DNA of 64,000 bases, taken from assembly GCA_965250215.1 (NCBI GenBank), contig CBDFNN010000004.1:3658001-3722000 (forward strand). The letters are read 5' to 3'. The notes beneath the pieces are model-generated. The model worked only from the letters and a program-made list of their open reading frames with translations. It searched no databases and was not told the DNA's origin. Of this stretch, positions 52,318 through 61,575 are shown in pieces. Position numbers and translations under genes: made by a program. This DNA comes from CBDFNN01 sp965250215 (GTDB lineage Bacteria > Bacteroidota > Rhodothermia > Rhodothermales > DATKEJ01). Positions within the stretch are counted from its first letter, which is position 1. The number at the start of each line of letters is the position of its first letter.

Positions 52318-54417
52318 ATGAAAAACCACCTAGCTTCTCGCCCCATATTCCACGGCCTTGTTCTTTTGGCATTGGGATTCGCATCCTGTTCCCCCAATAC
52401 TCAGGTTGCTAACTTCGAACTCTTACCGTCTGTGCAGCAGCTAGAACTAAATGGCAATAATTCGGGACTCGAGCCAAGCGCGATTGACTATGCATATAGT
52501 CGGACGTCGACACCACTTCCAGTTTTGTTTGATCAATTGGATGGGCTCGAAATGGTGGATAACCAAGAGCAGGCACAAATACAATATGCGATAGATAATG
52601 ACAGCGACCTTCCATCTGAGGGATATAGCCTGAAAATCAGCGAGAGTTTGATAGAAATCTCGGCCGTGGATGAAGCCGGCTTATTCTACGCATTCGCCAC
52701 ACTCGATCAGCTTCTCGAAGACGCAAGGGATCAGGACGCCTCTCTACCACTGGTCGAAGTCACGGACTACCCCGAGCTTGCCTTTCGACCGATTCAATGG
52801 GACATCAAACATCACCGACAGAAGGAAAGCTATTATTACAACCTACTTGATGACTTAGCTCGCCAAAAGATCAATGGTGTAATTGTTGAACTAGAAGACA
52901 AACTCAAATATGAGCGACGTCCAGAAGTAGGATCTGACGATGCCTTCACGATTCAGCAGTGGATAGATTTGTCCAACTATGCAACGGCACGAAATATTTC
53001 GATCAGTCCTCTGGTCCAAGGTCTCGGACATGCTTCATTCATCCTCAAGCACGAAAAGAACAAGCATCTTAGAGACAATCTAGATAGCGATTGGGCTTTC
53101 AATCCTCTAGATCCTGAAACCTATGAGTTACAATTCGACCTGTATCTCGATGCCATTAAGGCCACTCCACATGGAAAGTATTTACATGTGGGCGGTGATG
53201 AAGTTGAGACAACAGGACGAGGCAGTGGAAAATCCAAACTTGAACTCAATCTTATCTGGCTGAACAAGGTCACGAAATTTGCTGAGGAGCAAGGGCGTAT
53301 TCCCATCTTCTGGGATGACATGCCTCTGAAACACGCGGGAGTTTATGGTCCCATGTTCAACAGGGAAATAAACCCCGAAGAAGTGGATGCTATCTGGGCT
53401 GAGAATGAAGGGAAGCTGACAGAGTTTATCGATCAGTTTCCAAAAAATGTCATTTACATGCGATGGAATTACAGCTCGCCCGAGACTTATGGTAATCTGA
53501 AGACCATGGACTGGTTTAGCGAAAACGGTTTCCGCGTTATGGGTGCGACAGCCGGTCAGACCCGATGGAATTTGATGCCGCAAAAGGAGAGCAATTATGA
53601 TGCTATTCGATCTTTTGCTTTGAGCTCTGCGGAAAAGAATTTCGGCGGATTGCTTCTAACCCTGTGGGATGATGATTCCCCACATTTCGAGTTGTACAAA
53701 CGTGGCATCGCTACTTTTGCTGAGTACACGTGGGCTGGAGACAAGCGTAACAAAGCCGACTTCAAAGAGGCCTATCGACATCGTGCATTTGGCTACGAAG
53801 TGGCTGACTCTAGCTTCGCCTTTGTCGATGACTTGGAAGGGCCAGTGGGACTATGGAAAAATGTATTGCTAAAAGAAGGTCAGGATCGAAATCGAATTGC
53901 AAGCAGCGATGATCCCTCGACAAATGCCCTAATCGAACTTCCTGATTTCGATAAACCAGGAATTTGGTCCGAGCAGCATTCCAAGAAACTGAATAAGGTC
54001 AGGGAAATGATTGAAGTACTTGATCGAGTAGATGCTGCCCTCGATCAGATAGCATCGGAGACTAACAAAAATGCTTATCGTCTTGAGGTTTATGGAGAGG
54101 TCTCCAATCTGACTAGACAGACTTTCGACTTTTTATTGGCCTTGGAGAATTTCGATAAAGCAGCATCCCCCGACGAGCGTTCAGATGCTCAAGACAAACT
54201 ACAATCCTTGAGAGCTGACTTCAACGCAACACGATCCCAATTTGAAAAAGTCTACGCGCAGACTCGCAAGTTGGATAAGCCGGCAGGATACATCTTAGAT
54301 CAGGACCACCATTCACATCTCGCCAATCAGAGTAGGAATATGGATTGGCAGTTCACGCCAGAGATGATGTTTCTCGACAAGCTCGGGGAGAGCCTCGAAA
54401 AGAACTTCCCAGGTTAA
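52318..54417 (+). CDS. GH20 beta-N-acetylhexosaminidase-like lipoprotein
   Basis: A 699-residue lipoprotein (lipobox FASC, Cys24). It has the N-terminal GH20b-like domain (EGYSLKISESLIEISAVDEAGLFYAFATL, about 100-135) and a GH20 barrel with the catalytic Asp-Glu pair in YLHVGGDEVE (about 288-297), with IFWDDM and LWDDDSPHFELY. It lacks the usual Trp-rich HLTDDQGWR, replaced by VELEDKLKYERRPEVG, so the family member is divergent. It would release terminal N-acetylglucosamine or N-acetylgalactosamine. The C-terminal 200 residues are helical. It starts at an ATG directly after the inverted repeat. Confidence 0.82.
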   Translation: MKNHLASRPIFHGLVLLALGFASCSPNTQVANFELLPSVQQLELNGNNSGLEPSAIDYAYSRTSTPLPVLFDQLDGLEMVDNQEQAQIQYAIDNDSDLPSEGYSLKISESLIEISAVDEAGLFYAFATLDQLLEDARDQDASLPLVEVTDYPELAFRPIQWDIKHHRQKESYYYNLLDDLARQKINGVIVELEDKLKYERRPEVGSDDAFTIQQWIDLSNYATARNISISPLVQGLGHASFILKHEKNKHLRDNLDSDWAFNPLDPETYELQFDLYLDAIKATPHGKYLHVGGDEVETTGRGSGKSKLELNLIWLNKVTKFAEEQGRIPIFWDDMPLKHAGVYGPMFNREINPEEVDAIWAENEGKLTEFIDQFPKNVIYMRWNYSSPETYGNLKTMDWFSENGFRVMGATAGQTRWNLMPQKESNYDAIRSFALSSAEKNFGGLLLTLWDDDSPHFELYKRGIATFAEYTWAGDKRNKADFKEAYRHRAFGYEVADSSFAFVDDLEGPVGLWKNVLLKEGQDRNRIASSDDPSTNALIELPDFDKPGIWSEQHSKKLNKVREMIEVLDRVDAALDQIASETNKNAYRLEVYGEVSNLTRQTFDFLLALENFDKAASPDERSDAQDKLQSLRADFNATRSQFEKVYAQTRKLDKPAGYILDQDHHSHLANQSRNMDWQFTPEMMFLDKLGESLEKNFPG

Positions 54418-54702
54418 GTTGAAATCGTTTTGGAGTCGAATTCGAATAGATGACTAAGCAAAAGAACGGTATTTCGACCGATCTCAATGTTTCATCTGGA
54501 AAATCGAAGCATGGCCGTGGACGACTCGTATTAATTTGGAGACCCCGGCGTGGCCAGTCGAGCTAGCACAAGCGTCCTAAAAGGCCATAAATAATTTGAA
54601 AAGGTCAACAACAGCCTATGTTGATTGTTACCTAAGGCCTAAATCTAGTGGCCATACCAAGGAAGAGTTTGTCATTGAAACCAAAAACATGAGGGCGTAA
54701 TA

Positions 54703-55098
54703 ATGAGCGAAAACAATTCGAGAAAAATCAAAAGAACAGTTATTGGATTAGCCGCGATCTACGTCATGACTTTTTTGAGCGGCTTTTTGCAGGACACACC
54801 GTTCAATTTTTTCAACTACATTTTTTTTACTCTCCTTTTCATAGGAGGGATTGTATTGATGAGTGTGACTGTCAAATCGGAGGCCAGGGGAATGGCACGG
54901 TGGATTGTGTTTATTACAGGAATCTCCTCAATACTGCTGGGTACTTTATATGTCGCTTATGAGTGGTTTAGGCTGCAAGGTGATAGCCCTCTTTCAGGCT
55001 CCCTTGAGGGATACCTCTATTTGATAACTCTATTATTTTGGATCGGAGTAATAGCAAGTCTGGTTTTGATGAGGAGAAAAGGTAGTTTCGATTCTTGA
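54703..55098 (+). CDS. Hypothetical four-helix membrane protein
   Basis: A 131-residue protein with hydrophobic segments at about 11-29, 36-55, 66-86 and 104-123, predicting four transmembrane helices. The start ATG has GAGGG at workable spacing. No family is recognised. It is flanked by a 285-base gap upstream that shows nothing else. Confidence 0.6.
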   Translation: MSENNSRKIKRTVIGLAAIYVMTFLSGFLQDTPFNFFNYIFFTLLFIGGIVLMSVTVKSEARGMARWIVFITGISSILLGTLYVAYEWFRLQGDSPLSGSLEGYLYLITLLFWIGVIASLVLMRRKGSFDS

Positions 55099-55149
55099 TA
55101 ATCTTGAAAGAATGAACTGTCAGTGCCTTGATCGCCAAGCCTCACTCTG

Positions 55150-56055
55150 CTACTGAATGAGCCGGTCGTAGACCGAGGCATTTGCGGCATTTACTTCGAT
55201 AAGGATTCCATAAGCCTGACTTTCAACATTGGAGTTCTCAAATACCGAAACAAGCTCCTGGTTTTTTGTATCGAAGAAAACGTCCATGATGTATTGTCCC
55301 GTGACTTCCTGATAAACTTCTTTAAAAGCCTCTAAAGCCGCGATCCCAGAATTACGAGCACTAACAATGTCAGCCAAATAGTGATCGAGACAGCCAAAGA
55401 AATAATCATAGTAAGCCATCCGAATCCGCTCATTGGTGTTGTCCAATAGTTGCTCGATTAGGGTCGGCCTGCCTTTCTCGTCGAGTGTATTCCAACCAAA
55501 TCCGCCCGTAGTCTGGGCTAAGTCAGAGACACGTCTGGCGATTTCAAAATACTCGGATCCACCAAGCGGACTGAAAGAATCGTAGTCGTATCCGAGCATC
55601 AGATAGCCATAGAAATCCAAAACAGAAGTGAATCCGTTGAAGGTGTTCAGGTCCTGAATAAAAGTCTGATTTGGCTCATAAATGAATTGCCACTGAGCAT
55701 CTTGTAGCGCCAACAAGGTCGTCTCGCTGCCAGTCCCAAAAATGGGCCGTGAAGAGGATAGATTGAATTGGGCTCGAAAGGTGTCCGCCCCTTCTCGCGA
55801 ACCTTCGAGAAATGAGATATCGATTTGACACTTGATCTTCTCCCACTCGCGATAGGAGTCGTCCGTCCAACTTCTACGATTGAAGTATTCCTCAACGAGC
55901 GTCTCCAACCGCTTCAGATGGCTAAACTCGGAGTCCTGTAAGGAAGCCGTGTTGACCTGCACGGTGCAATTGAATTCTTGAGCACTCGCCGTGCTTACAG
56001 ATAGTCCTATTAATAGGAATACGAACAGGAGTCGATATAAATTGATGTGTCCCAT
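55150..56055 (-). CDS. DUF4835/PorD-like type IX secretion protein
   Basis: A 301-residue protein with a signal peptide (about 1-26, ending ASAQ). EFNCTVQVNTASLQ, FNRRSWTDDSYREWEKIKCQI, FLEGSREGADTFRAQFNLSSSRPIFG, NGFTSVLDFYGYLMLGYDYDSFSPLGGSEYFEIARRV and the LAD-rich end match the DUF4835 family. Members are annotated as PorD, needed for the type IX secretion system. This agrees with the type IX cargo at 10642. ATG start; convergent with the small membrane protein gene. Confidence 0.86.
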   Translation of the reverse strand: MGHINLYRLLFVFLLIGLSVSTASAQEFNCTVQVNTASLQDSEFSHLKRLETLVEEYFNRRSWTDDSYREWEKIKCQIDISFLEGSREGADTFRAQFNLSSSRPIFGTGSETTLLALQDAQWQFIYEPNQTFIQDLNTFNGFTSVLDFYGYLMLGYDYDSFSPLGGSEYFEIARRVSDLAQTTGGFGWNTLDEKGRPTLIEQLLDNTNERIRMAYYDYFFGCLDHYLADIVSARNSGIAALEAFKEVYQEVTGQYIMDVFFDTKNQELVSVFENSNVESQAYGILIEVNAANASVYDRLIQ

Positions 56056-56155
56056 GTGCTTTCTAAAACCTAGGCAATTCGGTTCGGTTTCGATTCTCTC
56101 TGCTTTGACGGCAGCCTTGCGAGAGAGCGATGCTCAAGTTATGTGACTATTCCTT

Positions 56156-58192
56156 TTGTGTCTTTATGGAGTGGACCAAAAGACTATAACTTTGAAAGGA
56201 CTGATTTTATTCTGCGCTCTGCTATTCTTTTTCAAATCGACGAATCTGTGTGGCCAGAACCAGTTTGGAATCGATCTTGACGTCCTTTTTGAAGATCTCC
56301 TTTCAAGCTCCGATCTAAATGACCAGGGCGACCTAGAGTTAGTTAAAGAGGATCTCTACCAATTTTTGGGAAATCCTATCGATCTAAATAAATGCGAGGC
56401 AGAGGACTTATTGGTGATTCCATTTTTCGATCACGCTTTGGCCCATTCTGTATGTTCTACAGTTAAGTCCAAATCAGCAAGCAATCATGCTGAATTAGAG
56501 CATCTTTTCAATGACGAGTTGGAATACAGCTACTTCAAACTATTCTCGTCTTTTAATAACCGGCTGGGCTTCCTTCCAGAGAAGTTCGAGGTGACGAGCC
56601 AGTTGGGGACTGACCTTCAAGAACGAAAGGGGTATCGCTTAAACAAATTCGCAGGTAGTCCACTCTATTCCAAAATCAGGATAAATGCCTCGACACAGAT
56701 CGGGACGAGATATTCGATTCTGTCCGAAAATGACGCAGGAGAGGCCTTCAACCTTTCATCGAATCGGCTAGGATTCGATTACCTATCTGCTAGTATCAGC
56801 CACCCTTTGGGGCAAAGAACTCACTTGATTGCTGGCGATTTTCGGATACGAATGGGCTCCGGTATTTCAATGGGGGGAAGCAACTTTAGCAATCTGGTCA
56901 AGCCTATCAGGATTGGAAGGTCGATATTTTCCGCCAAGCAATTTACTTCGAGTGACGAGAACAAAGCGATGCGAGGCCTTCTTCTAACACAGCAATTTGG
57001 ACCAATGCAAATCCTTGGAGCAGTGAGTCGGCGAAGAATAGATGCGACTCTAAAACTTGACCCATTCGGCGCAGTAGTCATCACAAGTTTTGGCAAGTCA
57101 GGATATCACCGAACAGAGGGAGAACTTGCAAGGAAAAGCACTGTGCTCTGGACCAATGGATTGATCGGTGCTTCACTCAAATGGTGGAGGTCGAATCGAT
57201 TTATCGCATTTGGATTCTTACATCTTAAGGGTGGATGGTCGGCCAAATTTGCAAGCTCGCAAAGAGAGGACCTCAAGGCGATTCCTGAGTTCACCGAGTA
57301 TCTCATAAATTCCGTGTCCAGCATGGGTCAATGGCGTTGGCTTTCGTTCCAAGCCGATATCGCCAGATCGAAGACAGGACTCTTAGCGAGCAATGTAGGT
57401 GTCAAAATGTCTACTAAACTTACTAAGACAAGTCTTCAGTATCGGGACTATGATCCAGGATTCTTTAGTCCATTCGCAGCAAGTCACGATCGGCATGGGC
57501 TCGATTCAAACAACGAAAAGGGTTATCGCGCCTCCCTCAGTCTCCGACTTCCATTTCGTCTAAAAGCGGAAGGAGGTCTAGATCACTACCAGACCTATGC
57601 TCCTATATATTCAAGCAAGGCAGCAGTAATCGGCAGTCGAAGGGCGTTAAGTTTGACGAAGGAATTCAAAAATGGAATTGGTTTTCGGGTAAGATCACAA
57701 GGAAGAGAGCTCTCTGAAATTGGCGAGCTTTACATCAACAGCTATTCTAGTAGCGACCTGCAGCTCAAACTCAAAGCAGGTGAACACCTGCATTTCAAGA
57801 CTCTTTTTTCGATCAGCAAGCATCGCAAGAAGGATGAGCCAGACGCGGAAGGAGAAAACTCGAAAGGACGTGCATTGAGTTTGGATTTGGACTGGAGAAG
57901 CGGGTCGACTCGTCTACAATTCGGCGGCAAATATTTTAATACCGATGACTACAATGCCAGGATTTATCACTATGAGACGAGTGTGACTGATCACTTTTAT
58001 ATACCCGCACTGTCCGGAAGAGGAAGTCGCTACTCATTCCTTCTGTCTAAAAACCTTAGCGAGAAAGTGGGACTACAGTTCAAATGGGCGATGTGGCTTT
58101 ACAAAGACCGAAACACGATATCGTCTGGTAATCAAGAGGTCTCAGGTAATAAACTCTCACAGATTAGGCTTCTAATTTCTTGGAAAATCTAG
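56156..58192 (+). CDS. HhH-domain outer-membrane beta-barrel protein
   Basis: A 678-residue secreted protein. A hydrophobic stretch (about 13-30, ending LCGQ) is likely the signal peptide; the first codon at 56156 is a TTG, and a TTG at 56192 would start the peptide more cleanly. Residues about 70-105 (NPIDLNKCEAEDLLVIPFFDHALAHSV) resemble a helix-hairpin-helix, followed by a long barrel region with repeated strands (GDFRIRMGSGISMG, RSNRFIAFGFLHLKG). Such HhH plus barrel proteins are common in Bacteroidota; a role in DNA or surface functions is often guessed. No catalytic motif. Confidence 0.7.
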   Translation: MCLYGVDQKTITLKGLILFCALLFFFKSTNLCGQNQFGIDLDVLFEDLLSSSDLNDQGDLELVKEDLYQFLGNPIDLNKCEAEDLLVIPFFDHALAHSVCSTVKSKSASNHAELEHLFNDELEYSYFKLFSSFNNRLGFLPEKFEVTSQLGTDLQERKGYRLNKFAGSPLYSKIRINASTQIGTRYSILSENDAGEAFNLSSNRLGFDYLSASISHPLGQRTHLIAGDFRIRMGSGISMGGSNFSNLVKPIRIGRSIFSAKQFTSSDENKAMRGLLLTQQFGPMQILGAVSRRRIDATLKLDPFGAVVITSFGKSGYHRTEGELARKSTVLWTNGLIGASLKWWRSNRFIAFGFLHLKGGWSAKFASSQREDLKAIPEFTEYLINSVSSMGQWRWLSFQADIARSKTGLLASNVGVKMSTKLTKTSLQYRDYDPGFFSPFAASHDRHGLDSNNEKGYRASLSLRLPFRLKAEGGLDHYQTYAPIYSSKAAVIGSRRALSLTKEFKNGIGFRVRSQGRELSEIGELYINSYSSSDLQLKLKAGEHLHFKTLFSISKHRKKDEPDAEGENSKGRALSLDLDWRSGSTRLQFGGKYFNTDDYNARIYHYETSVTDHFYIPALSGRGSRYSFLLSKNLSEKVGLQFKWAMWLYKDRNTISSGNQEVSGNKLSQIRLLISWKI

Positions 58193-58324
58193 GTGGCCTA
58201 AATTGATGTTTACCATATTCTAACCACAAGCAAAAGTACTGAATCCAAATCTGATCGCCTACGTAATCTAGTTCATCTACTTGATTCAACGAATACGATC
58301 GCGGATTTGAGCACAACTTAGAGG

Positions 58325-58795
58325 ATGAAAATAGGAGAACAGGCACCAGATCTTTCATTCTCTGACCATGAGGGAATTCAATTACGTCTGCGCGATCTAT
58401 TCTCTGAGGGCTGTGTAGTTGTTTTTTTCTACCCTCGAGACAACACCGTGGTCTGCACAAAAGAAGCTTGCTCGTTCAGAGACAGCTATGATGACTTTCT
58501 TGAACTGGGCGCCAGCGTAGTCGGAATTAGCCCCGATTCTGATGAAAGTCACTCTAGATTTGCCTCAAAACACAATCTTCCCTTCCACCTCGTATCAGAC
58601 GAGGACGGACAGATTAGAAAGGCATTTGGAGTAAGCAGTTTTCTTGGCATTTTGCCCAAGCGAATGACCTTTGTTATAGACACAAAGGGGGCTATTAGAA
58701 ACATTGTTAGGGACAAATACAACGCATCTAGTCACATCGATCAGTCTCTCGACTTGGTCAGGAAAATTCAAAATCAAGACTCTAATGGCAACTAA
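58325..58795 (+). CDS. bcp: Peroxiredoxin (PrxQ/Bcp type)
   Basis: A 156-residue thiol peroxidase that reduces hydrogen peroxide and organic peroxides in the cytoplasm. The peroxidatic Cys44 is in NTVVCTKEAC and the resolving Cys49 five residues later, the C-x4-C layout of atypical two-cysteine PrxQ. FFYPRDNT, GISPDSDESH and FHLVSDEDGQIRKAFGV are family steps. ATG start. The following PPOX gene overlaps its end by 11 bases. Confidence 0.94.
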   Translation: MKIGEQAPDLSFSDHEGIQLRLRDLFSEGCVVVFFYPRDNTVVCTKEACSFRDSYDDFLELGASVVGISPDSDESHSRFASKHNLPFHLVSDEDGQIRKAFGVSSFLGILPKRMTFVIDTKGAIRNIVRDKYNASSHIDQSLDLVRKIQNQDSNGN

Positions 58796-59336
58796 ATATT
58801 CAGAACTTACTGATGCCCAAGCTGAATTTATTAGCAAGCAGCACATCTATTTCGTGGGGACTGCCCCTCAAGAAGGTCATGTCAACGTATCCCCGAAAGG
58901 AATGGACAGTTTTCGGGTCTTGGACCGAAAAAGGGTTATGTGGCTGAATCTGACGGGGAGTGGAAATGAGACAGCCGCCCATGTTTTAGAAAATAAAAGG
59001 ATGACAATCATGTTCTGTTCTTTCGATAGGCAGCCCTTGATCCTAAGACTTTATGGTACAGCGAGAGCTATCTACGAACGAGACAGCGAGTGGTCCGAAC
59101 TGATCAAAGAATTTCCAAGCTATACCGGTGCCAGGCAGATCTTTGTTTGCGAGCTAGAAATGACACAAGACTCCTGTGGCTACGCCGTTCCCTTTTACGA
59201 ACTCAAGAAGGAGCGTCAAACTCTCACAAAGTGGGCTGATGGCAAGGGAATGGATGGTATGCCAGACTATTGGAAGGAGAAGAACACTCACAGCATCGAT
59301 GGTCTTGAAACCGGAATATTTGGTGATTCTAGCTGA
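58785..59336 (+). CDS. Pyridoxamine 5'-phosphate oxidase-fold protein
   Basis: A 183-residue flavin-binding split-barrel protein. HIYFVGTAPQEGHVNVSPKGMDSFRVLD (about 15-42) and GNETAAHVLENKRMTIMFC (about 55-74) match the FMN-binding PPOX-like family; it is not PdxH itself, as it is shorter and lacks the PdxH C-terminal signature. It may reduce or bind flavin or F420. The ATG at 58785 lies inside the peroxiredoxin gene (11-base overlap), so the two are coupled. Confidence 0.83.
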   Translation: MATKYSELTDAQAEFISKQHIYFVGTAPQEGHVNVSPKGMDSFRVLDRKRVMWLNLTGSGNETAAHVLENKRMTIMFCSFDRQPLILRLYGTARAIYERDSEWSELIKEFPSYTGARQIFVCELEMTQDSCGYAVPFYELKKERQTLTKWADGKGMDGMPDYWKEKNTHSIDGLETGIFGDSS

Positions 59337-59449
59337 ACCAAAAGACCGAGTCGGCGATTCTTTAGCGCCAATTGCCACTCCAAGCCTTAATATTCGGAGA
59401 TCAATATTCGTCTGAAGTTTCCCAAAACCAAATTGTTCGAGAACGGCTA

Positions 59450-59914
59450 TTAGATTCTGCTCAAAACCGCGATTTGACCAGCGTGGTACAAAAGGTGCTG
59501 AACGATTCCATGCAGCAATACGTAGGTCGGATAACCAACTTCAGCGACCTTTAGCTCAAGATCCCCATCGCTTAGTTCAGCCAAACGCTCAAGAAATCGC
59601 TTATGATTATCTGCTAACTTCAATTTTGCTGATTCCCAGGCCTCCTCACTTTGAGTTTCTGGATCAGGAAAATCGTCAGACCTAGGTGGATCATAGGGTG
59701 TCCCATCCAGACGCTTAATAGCGACATCATACCAGGTAGACAAGTGCATGACTAATCTCCAGATCGAGTTGCCCCCTGGATAAGGAATGCGAAATACCTT
59801 CTCTATTTGCACCGAATTTATACTGTCTTCGAGATTTGTGCCATGCCAAGAATCACCGTTATAGGCTCTTTTGGTTTGACCGATGATGCGGTTGATTTCA
59901 GATCTGTCTTTCAT
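59450..59914 (-). CDS. DinB family protein (second copy)
   Basis: A 154-residue DinB-like four-helix protein. Likely metal His residues are in SWHGTN (about 24), LVMHLSTW (about 56) and HLLYHAGQIAVLSRI (about 143-147). It differs from the copy at 34405 in sequence and neighbourhood. Function unknown; it may be a thiol-dependent transferase or toxicant-response protein. ATG start, upstream of nothing on this strand for 50 bases. Confidence 0.82.
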   Translation of the reverse strand: MKDRSEINRIIGQTKRAYNGDSWHGTNLEDSINSVQIEKVFRIPYPGGNSIWRLVMHLSTWYDVAIKRLDGTPYDPPRSDDFPDPETQSEEAWESAKLKLADNHKRFLERLAELSDGDLELKVAEVGYPTYVLLHGIVQHLLYHAGQIAVLSRI

Positions 59915-59965
59915 TCACTCGGGGTGATAGTTTGATCAGTTTTGATTGGACACTTGCTTAGAAGG

Positions 59966-60433
59966 CTATTCGTATTTCTTGCCTTCCAGATCAATCCAGC
60001 CGCCCGGATGGCGTCCATTTGGATCATGATGAGTCCAGTGAACAACTCCTCCCTTCTCATTCCACTCATACTCACCTTGGAAGGAAATTAAATCTCCCTG
60101 TTTAAGCGGCACCTTTGGGGCAATATCGATATTGTGCGCTATCAAAACAGTTGTGCCTTCCCCAATATCGAGGATGAATCTTTGGTGGTGCGATCCTTCT
60201 AGGTCATCGGCAAGCAGACTGCTTACTCTACCATTTGCGCTCACCAATACATCCGATCTTCTGGACGTAAAGGCCTCGACGATCGACTCGCGCCCTTCAA
60301 CGAATTCCGCCTGATCCTTTTGTGTTGGAGAATCAACTGAATAAGAGCTCAAGTTATAGCGATCAACTAGCCACAAGACTACAGCAACACATGCCAAAGC
60401 AATGAGTCTTTTTGATTGTCTATTCAACTTCAT
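59966..60433 (-). CDS. DUF3465 protein
   Basis: A 155-residue protein with an N-terminal anchor (about 8-24) and a beta-barrel domain with the family string GSHHQRFILDIGEGTTVLIAHNIDIAPKVPLKQGD followed by WNEKGGVVHWTHHDPNGRHPGGWI. The dense histidines (HWTHHD, HPGG) could bind metal. DUF3465 has no assigned activity. ATG start. Confidence 0.88.
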   Translation of the reverse strand: MKLNRQSKRLIALACVAVVLWLVDRYNLSSYSVDSPTQKDQAEFVEGRESIVEAFTSRRSDVLVSANGRVSSLLADDLEGSHHQRFILDIGEGTTVLIAHNIDIAPKVPLKQGDLISFQGEYEWNEKGGVVHWTHHDPNGRHPGGWIDLEGKKYE

Positions 60434-60477
60434 TTTGGCGGGACATTATTTAAGGTTCACATCTGCCAACTCCTCCA

Positions 60478-60498
60478 AACACGAAACTCGAAACTCAT
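60478..60498 (+). repeat. Heptamer repeat CGAAACT
   Basis: AACACGA, AACTCGA, AACTCAT; in another register CGAAACT twice. The 15-mer CGAAACTCGAAACTC (60482-60496) matches 25567-25581 exactly. It directly abuts the stop codon of the minus-strand thiL gene. Confidence 0.65.
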
Positions 60499-61551
60499 CT
60501 AAAAATGCTGATATCCTTCCGAATCGATATTCATCATCTCACCATTCGCGACCTCAAGTCGTACCCCTTCTTGGACAACGCAATCTCCAATGTGACGAAT
60601 ATCCAGCTCAGACTCGGCAAGTTTGAGCCAGTCTTCATCTGTCACGGTGAAGAGCAATTCGTAGTCCTCCCCTCCAAATAGGGCAAAAGTTTCGGAATCC
60701 TCATTCATCTGGGTCGCAACTTGTAGCGTCTCTACGTGAATCGGGATATCGACTGAGCTTATCTCAAATCCACATCCACTCGCTGTACTAAGGTGATTCA
60801 ACTCAGAGGCCAATCCGTCAGAAATATCAATCATCGAAGTCGGGACAATCTCAAGATCTGAAAGGGTTTTAAATACGTCGTATCTAGCCGCAGGCATGAG
60901 TTGTCGGCGAACGACCTCGTCAAATTCTCCCAAGCCCGGGTCGAAATCACTGTCCTCTTGCTCAAATTCCTCCTTCTTCTGCAGAAGAAGCTTTAGTCCC
61001 GCAAAGGCGCCTCCAAGCTCTCCGCTTACGCAGATTCGATCACCAGGCTTAGCACCGGAGCGATACACTATCTCTTCTTTCATGCCTTCACCGACTAAAG
61101 ACACGTTGATGACTAGTCTATCAGAGCCGGATGTATCTCCACCCACTATGGACATGTCATAAATATCTGCGGCCTCCTGCATTCCTCGGTAGAGATCTTC
61201 AATCATCTCGACCGAGATGTTCGACGGAAGACCCAAGGAAACAATAGCATATTTTGGCTTGGCGTTCATTGCGACGATGTCGCTCACGTTTACACTTATC
61301 GATTTGAAACCGAGATATCGATAAGGCATGAATGTTCGATCGAAATGGACACGCTCGACAAGCATATCAGCCGTTATCACATTTACTTTCCCTTCGCCGA
61401 TTTCGTAAACGGCGGCATCATCACCCAGTCCCTTGAGAAGAGATTTGTCTTTCTTTTTCCCAACAATCGATTCTATGCGACTGATCAGACCAAACTCGCC
61501 GAGCTCGGAGACAGGTGTGAAAGCGGAATTGCCATTTGATTCTTGAGCCAT
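60499..61551 (-). CDS. thiL: Thiamine-monophosphate kinase
   Basis: A 350-residue cytoplasmic kinase that phosphorylates thiamine monophosphate to the active pyrophosphate. The ATP/Mg motif KGLGDDAAVYE (about 40-50), VERVHFDRTFM, SVNVSDIVAMNAKP (about 86-99), IVGGDTSGSDRLVINVSLVGEG (about 135-156), ISDGLASELNHL (about 243-254) and LFGGEDYELLFTV (about 295-307) are diagnostic. ATG start. It follows anmK by 24 bases on the same strand. Confidence 0.95.
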   Translation of the reverse strand: MAQESNGNSAFTPVSELGEFGLISRIESIVGKKKDKSLLKGLGDDAAVYEIGEGKVNVITADMLVERVHFDRTFMPYRYLGFKSISVNVSDIVAMNAKPKYAIVSLGLPSNISVEMIEDLYRGMQEAADIYDMSIVGGDTSGSDRLVINVSLVGEGMKEEIVYRSGAKPGDRICVSGELGGAFAGLKLLLQKKEEFEQEDSDFDPGLGEFDEVVRRQLMPAARYDVFKTLSDLEIVPTSMIDISDGLASELNHLSTASGCGFEISSVDIPIHVETLQVATQMNEDSETFALFGGEDYELLFTVTDEDWLKLAESELDIRHIGDCVVQEGVRLEVANGEMMNIDSEGYQHF

Positions 61552-61575
61552 GGAGATCGAGTAAGCGGTAAAAGT

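Noticed and set aside
52111..52329. Minus-strand frame of 72 codons upstream of the GH20 gene
   Set aside because: It overlaps the GH20 start and promoter in antisense and the small 55-residue frame fits the space better.
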